A DNA stretch of 64,000 nucleotides from Podarcis raffonei (GCF_027172205.1 NC_070603.1:99547803-99611802); one strand, 5' to 3'. Shown: positions 11,610 through 23,203, counted from the first letter of the stretch. Program-made: numbers and translations. The notes: generated from the letters alone by a model not told the origin.

Positions 11610-11870
11610 CTCTTGAACCTGGCCTCCCTATTGGGGGAGGGGGGCTATTGGGTTGTTTTCATTTTTATTATGTATTTTGTGGTTTTATATCTTGATTTCA
11701 TTCTGTGAACCGCCCTGAGCATAGCTGTCAACGTTTCCCTTTTTTTAAGGAAAATTCCCTTATTCTGAATAGGATTCCTCGCAAGAAAAGGGAAAAGTTG
11801 ACAGCTATGGCCCTGAGACCCCTGGGTATAGGGCGGTATATAAATTCAATTAATAATGATGATGGTGATG
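11610..11870 (+). mobile_element. L2-type LINE tail split by a MITE
   Basis: The left half ends ttctgtgaaccgccctgag and the right half continues gccctgagacccctgggtat, then agggcggtatataaattcaa and ATG/ATT repeats. The two halves join perfectly if the element at 11720-11809 and one copy of the 8-bp duplication are removed. Confidence 0.75.
11720..11809. mobile_element. 90-bp hAT-type MITE with perfect 8-bp duplication
   Basis: Terminal inverted repeats CATAGCTGTCAAC / GTTGACAGCTATG are exact. The flanks GCCCTGAG at 11712-11719 and 11810-11817 are identical. Length and 8-bp duplication fit a non-autonomous hAT element. Confidence 0.88.
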
Positions 11871-11929
11871 ATGATGATGTAAGCTTAGTGAAATGCCACC
11901 TGCTCTACCCATCATCATCACATTTCTAT

Positions 11930-12150
11930 CTAATTTTATTTATTACATTTATATGCTGCCTGTTCTTCCAGGGAGCTTAAGGTGGTTCTCCTCCCCATTT
12001 CATCCTAATAACAACCTTTTGAGGTAGGTTGGGTCTGAGCAATGGTGACTGGCCCAAGCTCATCCGGCCAGCTTCATGGCTGAGTTGGGGATTTGAAGCC
12101 TGGTCTCCCAGGTCATAGACCAATACCCCAGCCATTACACTACACTGGCT
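11930..12150 (-). mobile_element. Old MIR-like (CORE) SINE
   Basis: Reverse-complement reading gives a tRNA-like head (agccagtgtagtgtaatggc), a tggtctatgacctgggagac segment and the core. It is more diverged than the SINE family at 2613. The left part looks like a LINE-related tail (tttatatgctgcctgttctt). Confidence 0.5.
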
Positions 12151-12263
12151 CTCTGTCCCAAAGGCATGCAGAAGGTCCCAGGTTCATTCCCTGGCATCTC
12201 TACCTGTGGCTGAGAAAGTCTTCTGCCTGAGACCCTGGAGAGCTACTGCCAGTCAGTGCAAAC

Positions 12264-12411
12264 CAGGGGTAGTCAATGTGGTGTGTCGTCCCCCTGCCCA
12301 GATGTGATTGGGCTATAACTCCCATCACTCCTGACCGTTTGACCTGCTGGTTAGAAATGATGGGAGTTGGCATCCAGCAATCTCTGGAGGGCACCATGTT
12401 GGCTACCCCTG
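12264..12411. mobile_element. hAT-like palindromic MITE
   Basis: Inverted ends CAGGGGTAG / CTACCCCTG, with internal arms ataactcccatcactcctga and gatgggagttggcatccagc. The flanking 8-mers are not clearly duplicated, so the insertion is old. Confidence 0.6.
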
Positions 12412-12450
12412 CTCAATGCCCTAACTCAGTGTGAGACAGTTCCCCATGAA

Positions 12451-12458
<8 letters not shown>

Positions 12459-12492
<34 letters not shown>
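12459..12492. repeat. (CT)n microsatellite
   Basis: Uninterrupted CT dinucleotides, about 17 units. Confidence 0.9.
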
Positions 12493-12494
<2 letters not shown>

Positions 12495-12544
12495 CTACAA
12501 CCCCCACCCCATGTGGCATGATAATACTGACTTACCTTACAGGG

Positions 12545-12830
12545 GTGTTTATTTATTAAATTTCTGTCTCACCCTTGCTCCCAGACCATCTTCAAGGGCA
12601 GCCCCACATGGAGCACATTGCTGTAGTCCAGGTGGGAGATCGCTAGGGCTTGTGCTGCGGAGGTCAGGCTACCCAGGTCAAGGGAATTGCCATAGCTTGT
12701 GAACCCATCTAAGGCAGGCACAAGTACTGCTTGCCACAGAGACCACTCGGGACTCCATGAAAATCCAGAAGTACCTGTTCCTTCAGAGGGCTGTAAGGCG
12801 TCCAAGAACAAGTTGTCAGACTAGTATTTC
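12545..12830. repeat. Unclassified interspersed repeat
   Basis: The text caagggcagccccacatgga and attgctgtagtccaggtggg is a phrase common in reptile genomes and probably LINE-related on the minus strand. I cannot name the family. Confidence 0.35.
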
Positions 12831-13779
12831 TTCACAAGAATTTTATAAAGATTATAGCTAGATCATGCAAAGTGCTTTGAACACTTGAAAACATCATAAA
12901 AACGTTAAGTATTATTATTTATAGGAATGGTTTTCAGAATTAATAACAATGGTTAACATTTAAATAGCACATTTCAAGAGTGCAAAGTGTTTTTTTTTAA
13001 CATGCATTAACTGAGTAATTTCAACAATGACTGCCCAATCAGATTGCTTTTGATTGCAGGGGTAGAGTAGGGCTGCTTTTTACCCTCTTGTTACCTGTTT
13101 TAGTCTCTGCTGAGTAACTAGCTAAAATCCATGTTGCAGTGTTATTGTTCCTGCTCTATTATGGTTTTATGCTTTATTGTAATACTGTATATGCTTTCAG
13201 CTGATTTTTTAATCAGATATTGCATGCCTCGTTTTTATTTAAAATATTTCATTTTTTAAAAAAACCACAGCTGACAAATTTATTAAATTAAAACAGGTCA
13301 CTATAGTTGTCCCCAAATTGCAGGTGGGGTGGGGGAAGGGACTAAGGCCAAGAGAGAAGGGCTTGCCTATGCCTAAGATATTAAAGAATAACTCTCAAAA
13401 AATGTCAAAATCTGTAAAATTCACATCAGAGCAGAGTAAAATGGCACTTTTGCTTCCTTGCCTTTTTGTGGCATTCCTGAAGATTGTGTATATTCACCCC
13501 TGAACTCCACTGCCCATATTGATAATGTCCCAGTAAGGTGATTGCTACAGGAAATTCATTATTGTGCACAGTGTCATGTAATTAAGTTGGTATGACCTCA
13601 TTTTCTTGGTGGTGGTGGTGGTGAGCTCATTGTTTTAAGTTATAATGAAGCGATTTCATGGAGCCAGAGATGGTGGAGTCCAAAAGGTCTAATCAAGGTG
13701 CCGGTACTCACCATGAAGTTGTTACATTTCTAACCAGTGCTTTTCTTCTAGAGATCCTTCTATATTCAAGTTACAAGAA
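12831..13779. other. Stretch with no recognised feature
   Basis: AT-rich intergenic or intronic sequence; a short GGT run near 13610. No gene recognised. Confidence 0.4.
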
Positions 13780-13985
13780 GAAATATTCTGCCTAAACATC
13801 AGGAAGAACTTTCTGATGGTAAGAGTTGTTCAACTGTGGAACGGACTCCCTTGGAAGGTGGTGGACTCTCCTTCCTTGGAGGTTTTTAGACAGAGGTTGC
13901 ATGGCCAGATTCCTGTATTGCAAGAAGTTGGAACAGATGACCCTCTGGGTTCCATCCAACTCTACAATTCTAAGATACTAGGATT
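13780..13985 (+). mobile_element. CR1 LINE 3' end
   Basis: Encodes FRKNFLMVRVVQLWNGLPWK and SLEVFRQRLHG, the CR1 C-terminus, followed by ttcctgtattgcaagaagtt and ccaactctacaattctaaga, the CR1 3' end with its ATTCTA-type terminal repeat. Confidence 0.8.
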
Positions 13986-14298
13986 GTCTTCTTCACTGAT
14001 AAGCAGTGACTGTCAAAGCACTCATGCTATTCAAAATCAGCCTTTGTCAACTTGCTCCATCCCCATTCATAATGTTTCAACTCTCATCACCCCAGCCAAG
14101 CCAAGCGCTGTCTGTGCTAACTGTAGTTTCTGAACCATATTAATAGATGGCCTCATATAAAATGCATTGTGTTCTAACCTGGAGGTTATCAGAGCATAGA
14201 CAGTGGAAGCCAGGCTATCCCTGTCCATATAAGATCAGACATGGGCTACCAGCTGAAGCTGGTAGAAGACACGATATTGGATTCAAAAGTACCCTCAG

Positions 14299-14542
14299 GA
14301 AGAAGAAGAGTTTGGATTTGATATCCCACTTTATCACTACCCTAAGGAGTCTCAAAGCGGCTAACATTCTCCTTTCCCTTCCTTCCCCACAACAAACACT
14401 CTGTGAGGTGAGTGAGACTGAGAGACTTCAGAGAAGTGTGACTAGCCCAAGGTCACCCAGCAGCTGCATGTGGAGGAGCGGGGAAGCAAACCTGGTTCAC
14501 CAGATTACAAGACTACCACTCTTCACCACTTCACCACACAGC
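14299..14542 (-). mobile_element. tRNA-derived SINE with MIR-like core, copy 3
   Basis: Minus-strand copy of the 2613 family with the gagtttggatttgatatccc end and the core gaccttgggctagtcacact (reverse). The head is slightly diverged (cttcaccacttcaccacaca). Confidence 0.82.
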
Positions 14543-14889
14543 TGTTCCTTCAAGCAGATTATAATCCTTCTCAGAACATGTACATTCCACTCATGCAGAC
14601 GGGGGAACCACTCAGAAACAGTGTCTCAATCTTATCCAACTTGACCATTAGTTCCCGTCCATTACTGAGCATAGACACTGATACAATAGGGAAAATAAAT
14701 AATGTGCTGAGACTGATATAATAATTCACACTTTAAGAACAAGCTTAGTTTAAGCCCAGGTGCCTGTTTTTAGAGGCTGCACCCCACTAACTGTTGCTTA
14801 TTTAGTGTCACTATATTGTTGCATTTACACTTGACATGTAACCCTTAGGTTTTGTTTCTAATTCTAGTAACTTGCTTGCTCATTACCGG

Positions 14890-14990
14890 TATATTATTAT
14901 TATTAATTACATTTTATACTGCTCTTTATCCAAGGATCACATGGCAGTTTACAAAAAGACACAACATAGTAAGAAACAAAAACAATAACT
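14890..14990 (-). mobile_element. LINE 3' tail fragment
   Basis: attattattattaattacat followed by ctttatccaaggatcacatg, matching the piece at 3630-3760. Minus orientation. Confidence 0.5.
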
Positions 14991-15589
14991 GCTGCTCCCT
15001 ACACACACAGAATAGAGCCCATCTCTGTCTGTATTTCTAAAATCAGCTGCAAAGGGACTATAATTTTTATTTGAATCACATGCACCTCAGGCTGGGTGCC
15101 AGCGTTTTTAGCCCAATGGTAGAACAGCAGTGTGGGTTGGAACTGAGCATTCTCTTTCTCGCGGTGCAGCTGCACCAATCCACATCCATGGCTACATTGA
15201 AATAACCAGCACATTTATTTTGACCGAAGGCTCTCTTTTTATTAGGGACCTTCTTGTCTGAAATTGTCATTTCCATCATTTTCAGGCCAAAGTCCACAGC
15301 TTGACTTTGTGTTTCATTTATCCTCTCCTGCAATCATTGCCTTCACAAAATTAATAAATAAATGTAATAAATAATCATTTGCTGATGGAATTTACCGTAA
15401 GTAAGAATTTGAAATAGTAGTCAGATCAGCCAACCTTTATGGGCCAGTGGCAGTGGTAAAATAACCAATGTCCTCTGTTAGGCCATCATGCGAGGCTTGG
15501 TTCAACAATATATGGGACATAGCTCTGCCAAAGCATCTCACCCAACATCAACAGGTAATTGGGGGTGTATGGTTGTGGCGTTAAGCCCT
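14991..15589. other. Stretch with no recognised feature
   Basis: No gene or repeat recognised. Confidence 0.4.
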
Positions 15590-16000
15590 CCTAGGTGTGT
15601 GACATCATACTGGGTTCATAAGGAAAGGGTTAACTAATTGTAAAATGACTAACCAATGGGAACCCAAGGGGAGGAGTTAGAGTTAGGGGGGTTGAGAAGT
15701 TAGTCTGGAGTTAGAGAAGAGAGAGGGAGGATAAGTCTGTGGGTTGGGCTAGTCTGATGTGAGAGAGTGAGAGAATCTGTTAAGAGGAGTCAGTCAAACA
15801 GTTAAGATAATCAGTCAGAAGGTATTAGGAAGGTATAGGCCGGTAAAGAAACTAAAGTTAAGAAACTGACAAGAATATTATCTGAGAACCCATAAACTTG
15901 TTAATGCTTATAAAATAAACTTGTTTATTTGGTTCAATTTTAACAACTGTCTGGACTCAGTGTTTTACCCGAGAGTAACGGGTTGGTGGCAGCGGGGAAG
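15590..16000 (+). mobile_element. Probable LTR fossil (isolated LTR-like segment)
   Basis: A roughly 400-bp block with a polyadenylation-like AATAAA region near its right end and a right boundary followed by a G-rich stretch that recalls a primer-binding site. No internal coding region is recognised, so it looks like a broken or solitary LTR. Family uncertain; limits approximate. Confidence 0.35.
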
Positions 16001-16182
16001 CAAGCACAGTGGTGGCACAGGCATCAATAGACTGTTAAACGTCCGGGGACCCTGTGTGACCGCCACAATGGTGAAGAAGGATCTGTTTGACAAGGTTTCA
16101 TTTCTGTTTTTATCTTTCATTAACAAAAGTAAGGAGAAGCATCACCCTCCAACAACGCCTTCATCTATGTGAAGGGCCTGTA

Positions 16183-16432
16183 CAGTGGTGCCTCCAGTTG
16201 CGGACAGGATCCATTCCGGAGCTCCACTCGGATCCCAAGGTTTTTGTAACTGGAGGTACCTGTTCTGCGCATGTGTGCGGCACAGTAGAGTGCTTCTGCG
16301 CATGCAGACGGTGCAGTAGAGCGCTTCTGCACATGTGCGTGCAGTGAAACCCAGAAAAATACTTCCGGGCTTGCCGCGTGCATAACTCGAAGGATACATA
16401 TCCAGAGGTGCACGCAACTAGAGGTACCACTG
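16183..16432. mobile_element. Tigger/mariner-like short element
   Basis: Starts cagtggtgcctccagttgcg and ends aactagaggtaccactg, close to the ends of the family at 22502. The left flank is TA, the right TG (one change). The interior is GC-rich and diverged. Confidence 0.6.
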
Positions 16433-17253
16433 TGCTGTTGTGGGATAATAGAATGAGATCAAAAGAGCAGAATTAAATGCTGTACTAATACAAATGTTTC
16501 ATCTGCTCAAACGTATGAACTTGCCAGACAGATGGATCCCCGCTCTCCCCACATACTCTTCTGGGGGTTCTCCTGAGTCAAAATTTTGGGGGGCGCAAGG
16601 GGAGAAGAGAGAGAAAGTCCCATTGCACATGCAGAAGCCCTTGCAAAAAAAACCCATGAACCCAAACCAATTTAAAGTCTGTCTTATTGATAAGTTGCAC
16701 AGAAATAAAAAATCTTTACAAAATGATCTATAAAGACTGAAAAATAAAGTTAATACAATCATTAAAAAAAAACCAACTCAGTTCCTCAACAGAATGTTTC
16801 CAGTCCATAAGATGGTGGCAGTTCACCATTTTTAACAACAGTTGAGACCATCGGAGCCAACTCCTAGGGACCAAGGTCCCTTCGGTCCCCCCAGTAAAAT
16901 ATTTGAGGGAGCTGCCCCACCTGGTTAATGGGCATTGCCATTCAAATGATGTGCATGTGCCACGTCTTGTGATTTATTATGCAAGGTGGGGTTTATCTGC
17001 CCCCCTCTATATTTTATTCAAGTTGGCATCATTGGTTGAAACTTCAGTGAGAGATTGCATGAAATATAAAATTCTGCAAAGAGAATGTTTTATTTCCATG
17101 AAAGACTGTCCAATTTGCTGGATTCTATTTAGCTGGATGATATGTACAGCTTGGCTTAATATGCTCAAGAACCTTCTAGAATAAGGTTTTGAGGTATGGA
17201 GGATTCTTCTTTTCCGCTTTATGAGGCGAAAGAAACATTTTCAATTCACTTAC
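16433..17253. other. Unassigned, with a hAT-like fragment near 16850-17020
   Basis: ggagccaactcctagggacc and gtaaaatatttgagggagct resemble the start of a common squamate hAT-like repeat. The rest is unrecognised intron sequence downstream of MCT exon B. Confidence 0.35.
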
Positions 17254-17505
17254 CTCCTCCATAGGTTGTGGCACACATAATTGAAGACACCCATGCAATC
17301 TGGCCATAGGAGATATTATAAATAGCCTGGAGTTCTTTGTAGTAGATTGTGAAAGCCTTAGGGAAGGAGTACGCAAATCCAACAGATATAGATGCTCCAA
17401 AGACAACTACCCATCCCCATCCCCCATCAGGAGGGGTGTAGCCCAAGTTTGTGTTAAGCGGGGGAGACATGGCTGAATTTCACAATCAGATGCAACAAGG
17501 ATGAC
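17254..17505 (-). CDS. Monocarboxylate transporter (SLC16A family), first coding exon B; coding 17254-17470
   Basis: A second, related N-terminal exon lies 9.4 kb upstream of exon A. It also encodes 72 codons plus one base, with no length difference. DGGWGW (15-20), helix 1 and Lys38 are kept (VVVFGASISVGFAYSFPK), and it ends SSIMCATTYGG. By hand count about 45 of 72 residues match exon A. The acceptor is tattcctgtttag and the donor is GGAG|gtaagt, a perfect consensus; there is no frame break. No other MCT exon occurs between 8.1 and 17.2 kb, so it either splices to the same body as exon A or is an orphan. It could be an alternative first exon or the remains of a tandem duplicate gene. Confidence 0.85.
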
Positions 17506-17939
17506 CTAAACAGGAATAAATAAAAATAAATTGAAAACCTACATAGGTGCAGCACTCTCAGGGCACTTATAGAACTTCTTTACAGTATATGTTATATAAA
17601 ATTGGTATTTTGCATATAGTAGGAAGATCTTCAGTGAGCACCAAAAAGTCATTAAAGATAGTGCCTGTCTGATATTTAATGGGGAGGGAATTCCACCCAG
17701 CTAAAGACTGACTCTCTAATTAGAGGCAAAATATAGACCATAGAATTGTGGGAATCTCAACTAAAGCACCCATGACAGATGGTCATATGTATAGGATAGC
17801 ACAGAAATTAAATTTCAACAACAAAAGTACATTTTGATTCCAATGTGTGTCTTTTGCACAAGGACATCTTTCAGAGAGCTGCAACCACTTGGAAGACCAG
17901 AATGCATTAAAACAGCATTCTTATATTTAGTGTATATAT

Positions 17940-18050
17940 TTTTGTGTGTGCATTTAGTTACATTTAGATTCCTGCATTGCAAGGGATTGGACTAGACAAC
18001 CCTCGAAGGTACCTTCCAACTCTACAGTTCTATGATTCCATGAGTTCTTG
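17940..18050 (+). mobile_element. CR1-type 3' tail
   Basis: ttcctgcattgcaagggatt then ccttccaactctacagttct and atgattcc. The tail could belong to a truncated CR1 or to a SINE sharing this tail (see 32664 and 51513). Confidence 0.65.
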
Positions 18051-18388
18051 TTTTCCATAGGATAAATGGGTACTGTCATCGACAGGGGACTGTAATTAGG
18101 AGCATTTGTGAAAAATGCAAAACAACATGCTGCCCTTTCACGACACTCCAAACTAGCTGCTTTAGGTGGCCACCTGACTCTGGCCAATGAAAAGGCCAGT
18201 ACTGTCGGACACTGGTAATCTCTGCAATACATAGTTGCTGTGCATGAACTAGCAGAACAGCAGTGTTCAACTTCCTCTGACCTAGAACCCAATTTCAACC
18301 CAAAGCTACAACATCAACCCCTCTGTTCGTTGTTAAATATACCAGATATAGATATATTTATTACCAGATATTACTAGATATAGATATA

Positions 18389-18509
18389 GGGTTGTATCCA
18401 ATGTTAGTCCTACTCAGAGTAGACCTGTTGAAATTTATGAACCCGAGATAGCCATGCCCATTAACTTTAATGGGCCTACTCTAGGGAGAACTAACATGGG
18501 CTACAACCC
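18389..18509. mobile_element. 121-bp palindromic MITE
   Basis: Ends GGGTTGTATCC and GGGCTACAACCC. Arms ctactcagagtagacc and gggcctactctaggg form a near-palindrome. Flanks ATAGATATA and ATAGATACA are a 9-bp duplication with one mismatch. Confidence 0.7.
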
Positions 18510-18744
18510 ATAGATACAAAAGAGGGAATTTTGGCAGCTACGATTTGTCATGCAGGGGTGAACCGGCTGAAATTTCTTTTTCTGCACTGTGATTCAGAGT
18601 AAACAACTCTGCCCTCTTCTCATCCAGCCCTCCTCCTTTCTCTCTCTCTGGGTTTTTCACCTTCCCATTTTTGTCTCATTAATTAACCACTACTAGGGTA
18701 GTCTAACCTATGGGCCCTAACCAATAAGAATGCAATTGTTATTA

Positions 18745-18970
18745 GTGATGGTGGTGGTACTAGCATTCACATTCATATCTCAATATCTTGGTGGCACAAG
18801 CAGGTGAGGGTCATCCCACTCTACCCTCAAATCAACCTTGGCAGGTTAGGCTTAGACAGAACAACTGGCTGAAGATCACCCAATGATCTTCATGGCTGAG
18901 TGATCTCTCAAGACAAAGAACAGTAATCTACTGCCATACTGCACTAGCTTCCTGTACCAATGCCCTAAAA
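18745..18970 (-). mobile_element. Old MIR-like SINE
   Basis: On the minus strand: a tRNA-like head, then a core-like ttgggtgatcttcagccagt and a tail. Strongly diverged. Confidence 0.4.
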
Positions 18971-18978
18971 CACATGGG

Positions 18979-18982
18979 GGGG

Positions 18983-19028
<46 letters not shown>
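18979..19028. repeat. G run and (GA)n microsatellite
   Basis: Nine or ten G followed by about 20 GA units. Confidence 0.9.
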
Positions 19029-19030
<2 letters not shown>

Positions 19031-20049
19031 CAGACAAACTCACTACAGAACTTTAAGAATTGTAAACTACTTCCGTGCTACATATTAAAAAAAAATAGTA
19101 CCTACCTTCTTGCAGCAGCGGCACCCCCCCCCCCTTTTCAGGCTAGAAAAGAGGGGCTCCTTGGGATTTAATGGCTTGAAGGTTATGGAGCTCAGAGCCC
19201 AAGTGATAAGCATATGGAATCGCATCTCGTTGTTCTTACACGAACTTCACCAACTTTCTCTTACCTTCAAATCCTGTTCCAAACAGTTGTCCTGGTGATG
19301 GCTGTTTCTTTGTCCTTAAGAGAGATTAAACTTGACCCCCTTTTTAGGACTAATGCTTCGTCATCATACTATTTTCTGAAAGGCTGGTTAAAAACTGAAC
19401 AAATCTCTGGTCCCGTATGATCCCTGCTTACAAGCATAAGCCCATTGCATAAGCAGCAGGTGACTTCTTGTTCAGCGTCTTGATCGCAGAAGTGTGGGCT
19501 ATTAAAATTTTACGGCAAAGGAAAGTGGAGGATTCCAGAAACAACCAGCTCAAAGCCCCCGAAACGTTTATGAGAAGCTAATTCAAGAGTTCCTCTAAGG
19601 TTTGGAAGCAGTCTGTGTATCCTTGTACCAGGTCCTCATATTTGATCCAGAAGCAGCAGGGGCTATTGCATCACTAGCATTCTTACAATTTTCTTGAAAC
19701 GTTAAAGGCAAGAACACGGGCCAATAAAAAATTACCTTCTTAGGAGCAAGGCCAAGTCCCTCCTCTCTCAAGATGAAAAATCAAATTCATGGCAAAGTCT
19801 GTTTCCAAAGGAGGGGGTTGCGGGGAGGAGAGAAGCAAGCTAAGAGTGACTAGCAATTCACACACTGTAAAAGAACACTGTTTCTCTGCATGACTACACA
19901 AAGATACCATGGCATGGGCAAAGGATGTTCAAACACCTGTGCAAAACCCTTCAAGCAAACCCTTACCACATAGTGGGCAGGGGAAAGATGGTGCAGTGGA
20001 GAAGGTAGGGAAGGAACAGGGAAGAGCTAAGATTTTGGCTCATACCTTT
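19029..20049. other. Stretch with no recognised feature
   Basis: Lies upstream of MCT exon B on the minus strand, so a promoter or leader exon for exon B could be here, but I see no CpG island or convincing core promoter. Confidence 0.35.
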
Positions 20050-20150
20050 GGCTGTGTGCGCATGAAGTTTACCCATGATGGAGTTACAATTCCTAGTTCC
20101 CTTAGCAAACTACAGCTCCAATGATTCTTTGTGAGAAGTCATGTGCTTTA
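20050..20150. mobile_element. hAT-like MITE fragment
   Basis: gttacaattcctagttccct and caaactacagctccaatgat are arms of the same family as the element at 61955-62240. Confidence 0.4.
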
Positions 20151-20590
20151 ACTATGTGGTATATACACAGCATTTGTTGGCCTTTTCACTAGTCCAGTTC
20201 TGTGTTTTCAGCAGCAACCTGACACAGGTAAATTGTTCCCCAGAATACGGGTGTGCAGAAGGAGGAGTTTTGCTGTTTAATTTATGAACCTGCCTTTGAA
20301 AACATTATACCTGGCATATCTAAGTACAAAATGTGGTGCTAGGAGAGGTGTTTGTGTGTTTCTGGGATTGATTTCTCCCCACCTTTTGATACACTAGCCC
20401 CCACCTCCACCCCACAAGGCAGCTTACAAAAATACAATGACAAGGGGGCTGGTTCTATCCCCTCCAGCACATAGCATTATTTTGGGAAGCTTCCCTTCCA
20501 GTGTTAAGGGATGTTTATCTGCTTTCATTTCCTATCTGCTCAGGACTCAGGAGTTCAAGTTTCTTCCTTTATCCATGATCCAACAGCCTT

Positions 20591-21022
20591 CCCAGTAGTG
20601 ATGTATGGAAGTGAGAGCTGGACCATAAAGAAGGCTGATCGCCGAAGAATTGATGCTTTTGAATTACGGTGTTGGAGGAGACACTTGAGAGTCCCATGGA
20701 CTGCAAGAAGATCAGACCTTTCCATTCTTAAGCAAATCAGCCCTGAGTGCTCACTAGAAGGACAGATCGTGAAGCTGAGGCTCCAATATTTTGGCCACCT
20801 CATGAGAAGAGGAGACTCCCTGGAAAAGACCCTGATGTTGGGAAAGATGGAGGGCACAAGGAGAAGGGGACGACAGAGGACGAGATGGTTGGACAGTGTT
20901 CTCGAAGCTACCAGCATGCGTTTGACCGAACTGCGGGAGGCAGTGGAAGACAGAAGTGCCTGGCGTGCTCTGGTCCATGGTGTCACGAAGAGTCGGACAC
21001 GACTAAACGACTAAACAACAAC
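20591..21022 (+). mobile_element. BovB (RTE) LINE 3' end, copy 2, with target duplication
   Basis: The frame continues MYGSESWTIKKADRRRIDAF through HGVTKSRTRLND without a break. AACAGCCTT occurs at 20582-20590 and 21023-21031, a clean duplication. 5'-truncated inside the C-terminal region. It is near-identical to copy 1 at the nucleotide level by eye, so both are young. Confidence 0.95.
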
Positions 21023-21031
21023 AACAGCCTT

Positions 21032-22501
21032 CTGAGATGAGAAATGGCCCCAATTGTGGTTTGTAAATTGTCTTCAAATTCAGACAAAAGAGCAAACCAC
21101 CAATTGTAGCTTCATATCCTGGTTTGTCAGGCCCTTAAATACCACAGGTTGTACACAGTCCAGATGCTAAAACAAACCATGGTTTTATGGTTTGAGCTGA
21201 CAATAACAGAAGGGAAAATTCCCATTGGGAAATTGGGTGGTAGGTTGCGGGATTATTTTGCTGAGAACCAGTGGTGTGCTTAAATAGTTCTGTTTACGAA
21301 GTAGTTCCAGCCAATGTCTCTTCCCCACACACACCCTGAGCCATTCCCAAATCTGCTCCAGAGGGTTGGGGGGACGACCCAGAATAGATTGGGAGTGTGG
21401 GGGATACTAGAGAGGCAGGGGAAGATCCATTGCTCAGCCAGGAGGCCTTGCGCTTACAGAACTGCTTCATTGGATACCGCCCAAATTTTTTGGCTCTATT
21501 TACTAAACACAAGTAAAGTAAGTGTGATAAATTAAACCACACTTTTTGGGCATCAGAAAACTTTCCGATCTAAACTACCTGACACAAAATGTTCAAAATT
21601 TTCAGAAAACCCACATTACTGGAGAGAAAGGGAATGATTAAATAGCAGAGAAGAGATATATTCACAGGAGGAGAGGTGGCATCCAGAATCTGGAAGGTAC
21701 AGGATCAAGGGAAAATATTTAGACAAGGATAACAGAGCAGGCAACTCATCAAGTTATAGCTGAAATGTGGAAAGGGAGAATTTAGGCAAGGGGAGAGACT
21801 GGCAAGCTTGTGTGAAGTGAGACATTATGTCTTCCATATTTGTGTATTCCAGTTTGTGTATTCCATGTATTCCAGTTTGTATTCCATACTGTTGTAGTAG
21901 ATAAACATTTAGGTCCAAGGCCAATTGAACACCACAATGGGTGTAAACTGACTCGTGAAACAGGTCAATATACTAGCATAAAACAATAACTTAAAATGTG
22001 TTATAAAAGACTGTAAAGTGTCTCTCTCAGCCGCAAGAGTATATTTATATATGCTTTCTAACACCTAGGAATGCACTATTTACATGAACTTTGGCTTGCT
22101 AAGATTAAATCTTTGACGTTGGTAATCAAGAGTTTGCAAAGGAGAATAGTGGAGTAAAGGAGCTCACATAGCAATTCCTTGTATAGCAATCCTTACTTCA
22201 TTCATCCGCCGCTCATGTGCTGGAAAAGCACCAACTACGTTACTCTCAGGAATGAAAGTGAACAGGAATAGTGTGAATCGTTGTTCCTGCATAAAATGGG
22301 TTTTAGATCACAGGTCTACTAGAAAAAAAATTGTGAAAAGCTGGCTATCCAATAATTCACCACACCACCTGTCTGTAGCAAAGGAGGAAATAAAAAGAGA
22401 GGCCCACTACATGGGCTCTCCTGACATAACCACTCCATATGGCTCCTCCTTTCCTTGAATTGTTTCCATGTAACAAGCTTTGTGAGTCCACATCTAGAGT
22501 A
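21032..22501. other. Unassigned, with AACCATGGTT-type palindromic repeat near 21040-21200
   Basis: acaaaccatggttttatggt and nearby half-copies resemble a dispersed palindromic repeat (also near 42710). Otherwise nothing recognised. Confidence 0.35.
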
Positions 22502-22730
22502 CAGTGGTACCTCGGGTTACATAGGCTTCAGGTTACAGGCTCCGCTAACCCAGAAATAGTACCTCACGTTAAGAACTTTGCTTCAGAATGAGAACAGAAA
22601 TTGTGTTCCGGCGGCGCGGCAACAGCAGCGGGAGGCCCCATAGGCTAAAGTGATGCTTCAGGTTAAGAACAGTTTCAGGTTAAGAACGGACCTCCGGAAC
22701 GAATTAAGTACTTAACCTGAGGTACCACTG
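22502..22730 (+). mobile_element. Tigger/mariner-like MITE, copy 1
   Basis: Ends CAGTGGTACCTCGGGTTA and TAACCTGAGGTACCACTG are near-perfect inverted repeats, flanked by TA (22500-22501, 22731-22732). The interior contains ggaggccccataggctaaag. Orientation is arbitrary, set by this copy. Confidence 0.88.
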
Positions 22731-22977
22731 TAGTGGGTCCAGTTTTGGATGCTGCATTTTAAGAATGGCATTGGCAAATTCACTGGAGTGTGCCTGGAGG
22801 AACACATACAAGGTGATGAGGGTTCTGGAAGCCAAAGTTCTAGGATGGACAATGGCAAATCACACAGATAATTTTATTTACTTGGCAGTCAAGAAATGAA
22901 GCAATAAATAAATAACCTCTAGAGAACTCTACTGCTGATCAATTCTGAGCTAGATGGGCCTAGGGCCCGACTCAGTA

Positions 22978-23203
22978 CAGTGGTACCTCAGGTTAAGTAC
23001 TTAATTCGTTCCGGAGGTCTGTACTTAACCTGAAACTGTTCTTAACCTGAAGCACCACTTTAGCTAATGGGGCCTCCTGCTGCCGCCACACCGCCAGAGC
23101 ACAATTTCTGTTCTCATCCTGAAGCAAAGTTCTTAACCTGAAGCACTATTTCTGGGTTAGCGGAGTCTGTAACCTGAAGCGCATGTAACCCGATGTACCA
23201 CTG
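22978..23203 (-). mobile_element. Tigger/mariner-like MITE, copy 2 (inverted relative to copy 1)
   Basis: Same ends with TA flanks (22976-22977, 23204-23205). Interior gctaatggggcctcctgctg is the reverse complement of copy 1. The two copies are only 247 bp apart and in opposite orientation. Confidence 0.88.

Noticed and set aside
16850-17020. Possible exon near MCT exon B
   Set aside because: Matches a common squamate hAT-like repeat phrase; no open frame with MCT features.
22978-23203. CRISPR-like or regulatory repeat array from recurring GGTACC(A)CTG motifs
   Set aside because: The repeats are the inverted ends of separate TA-flanked MITEs, not an array with spacers.
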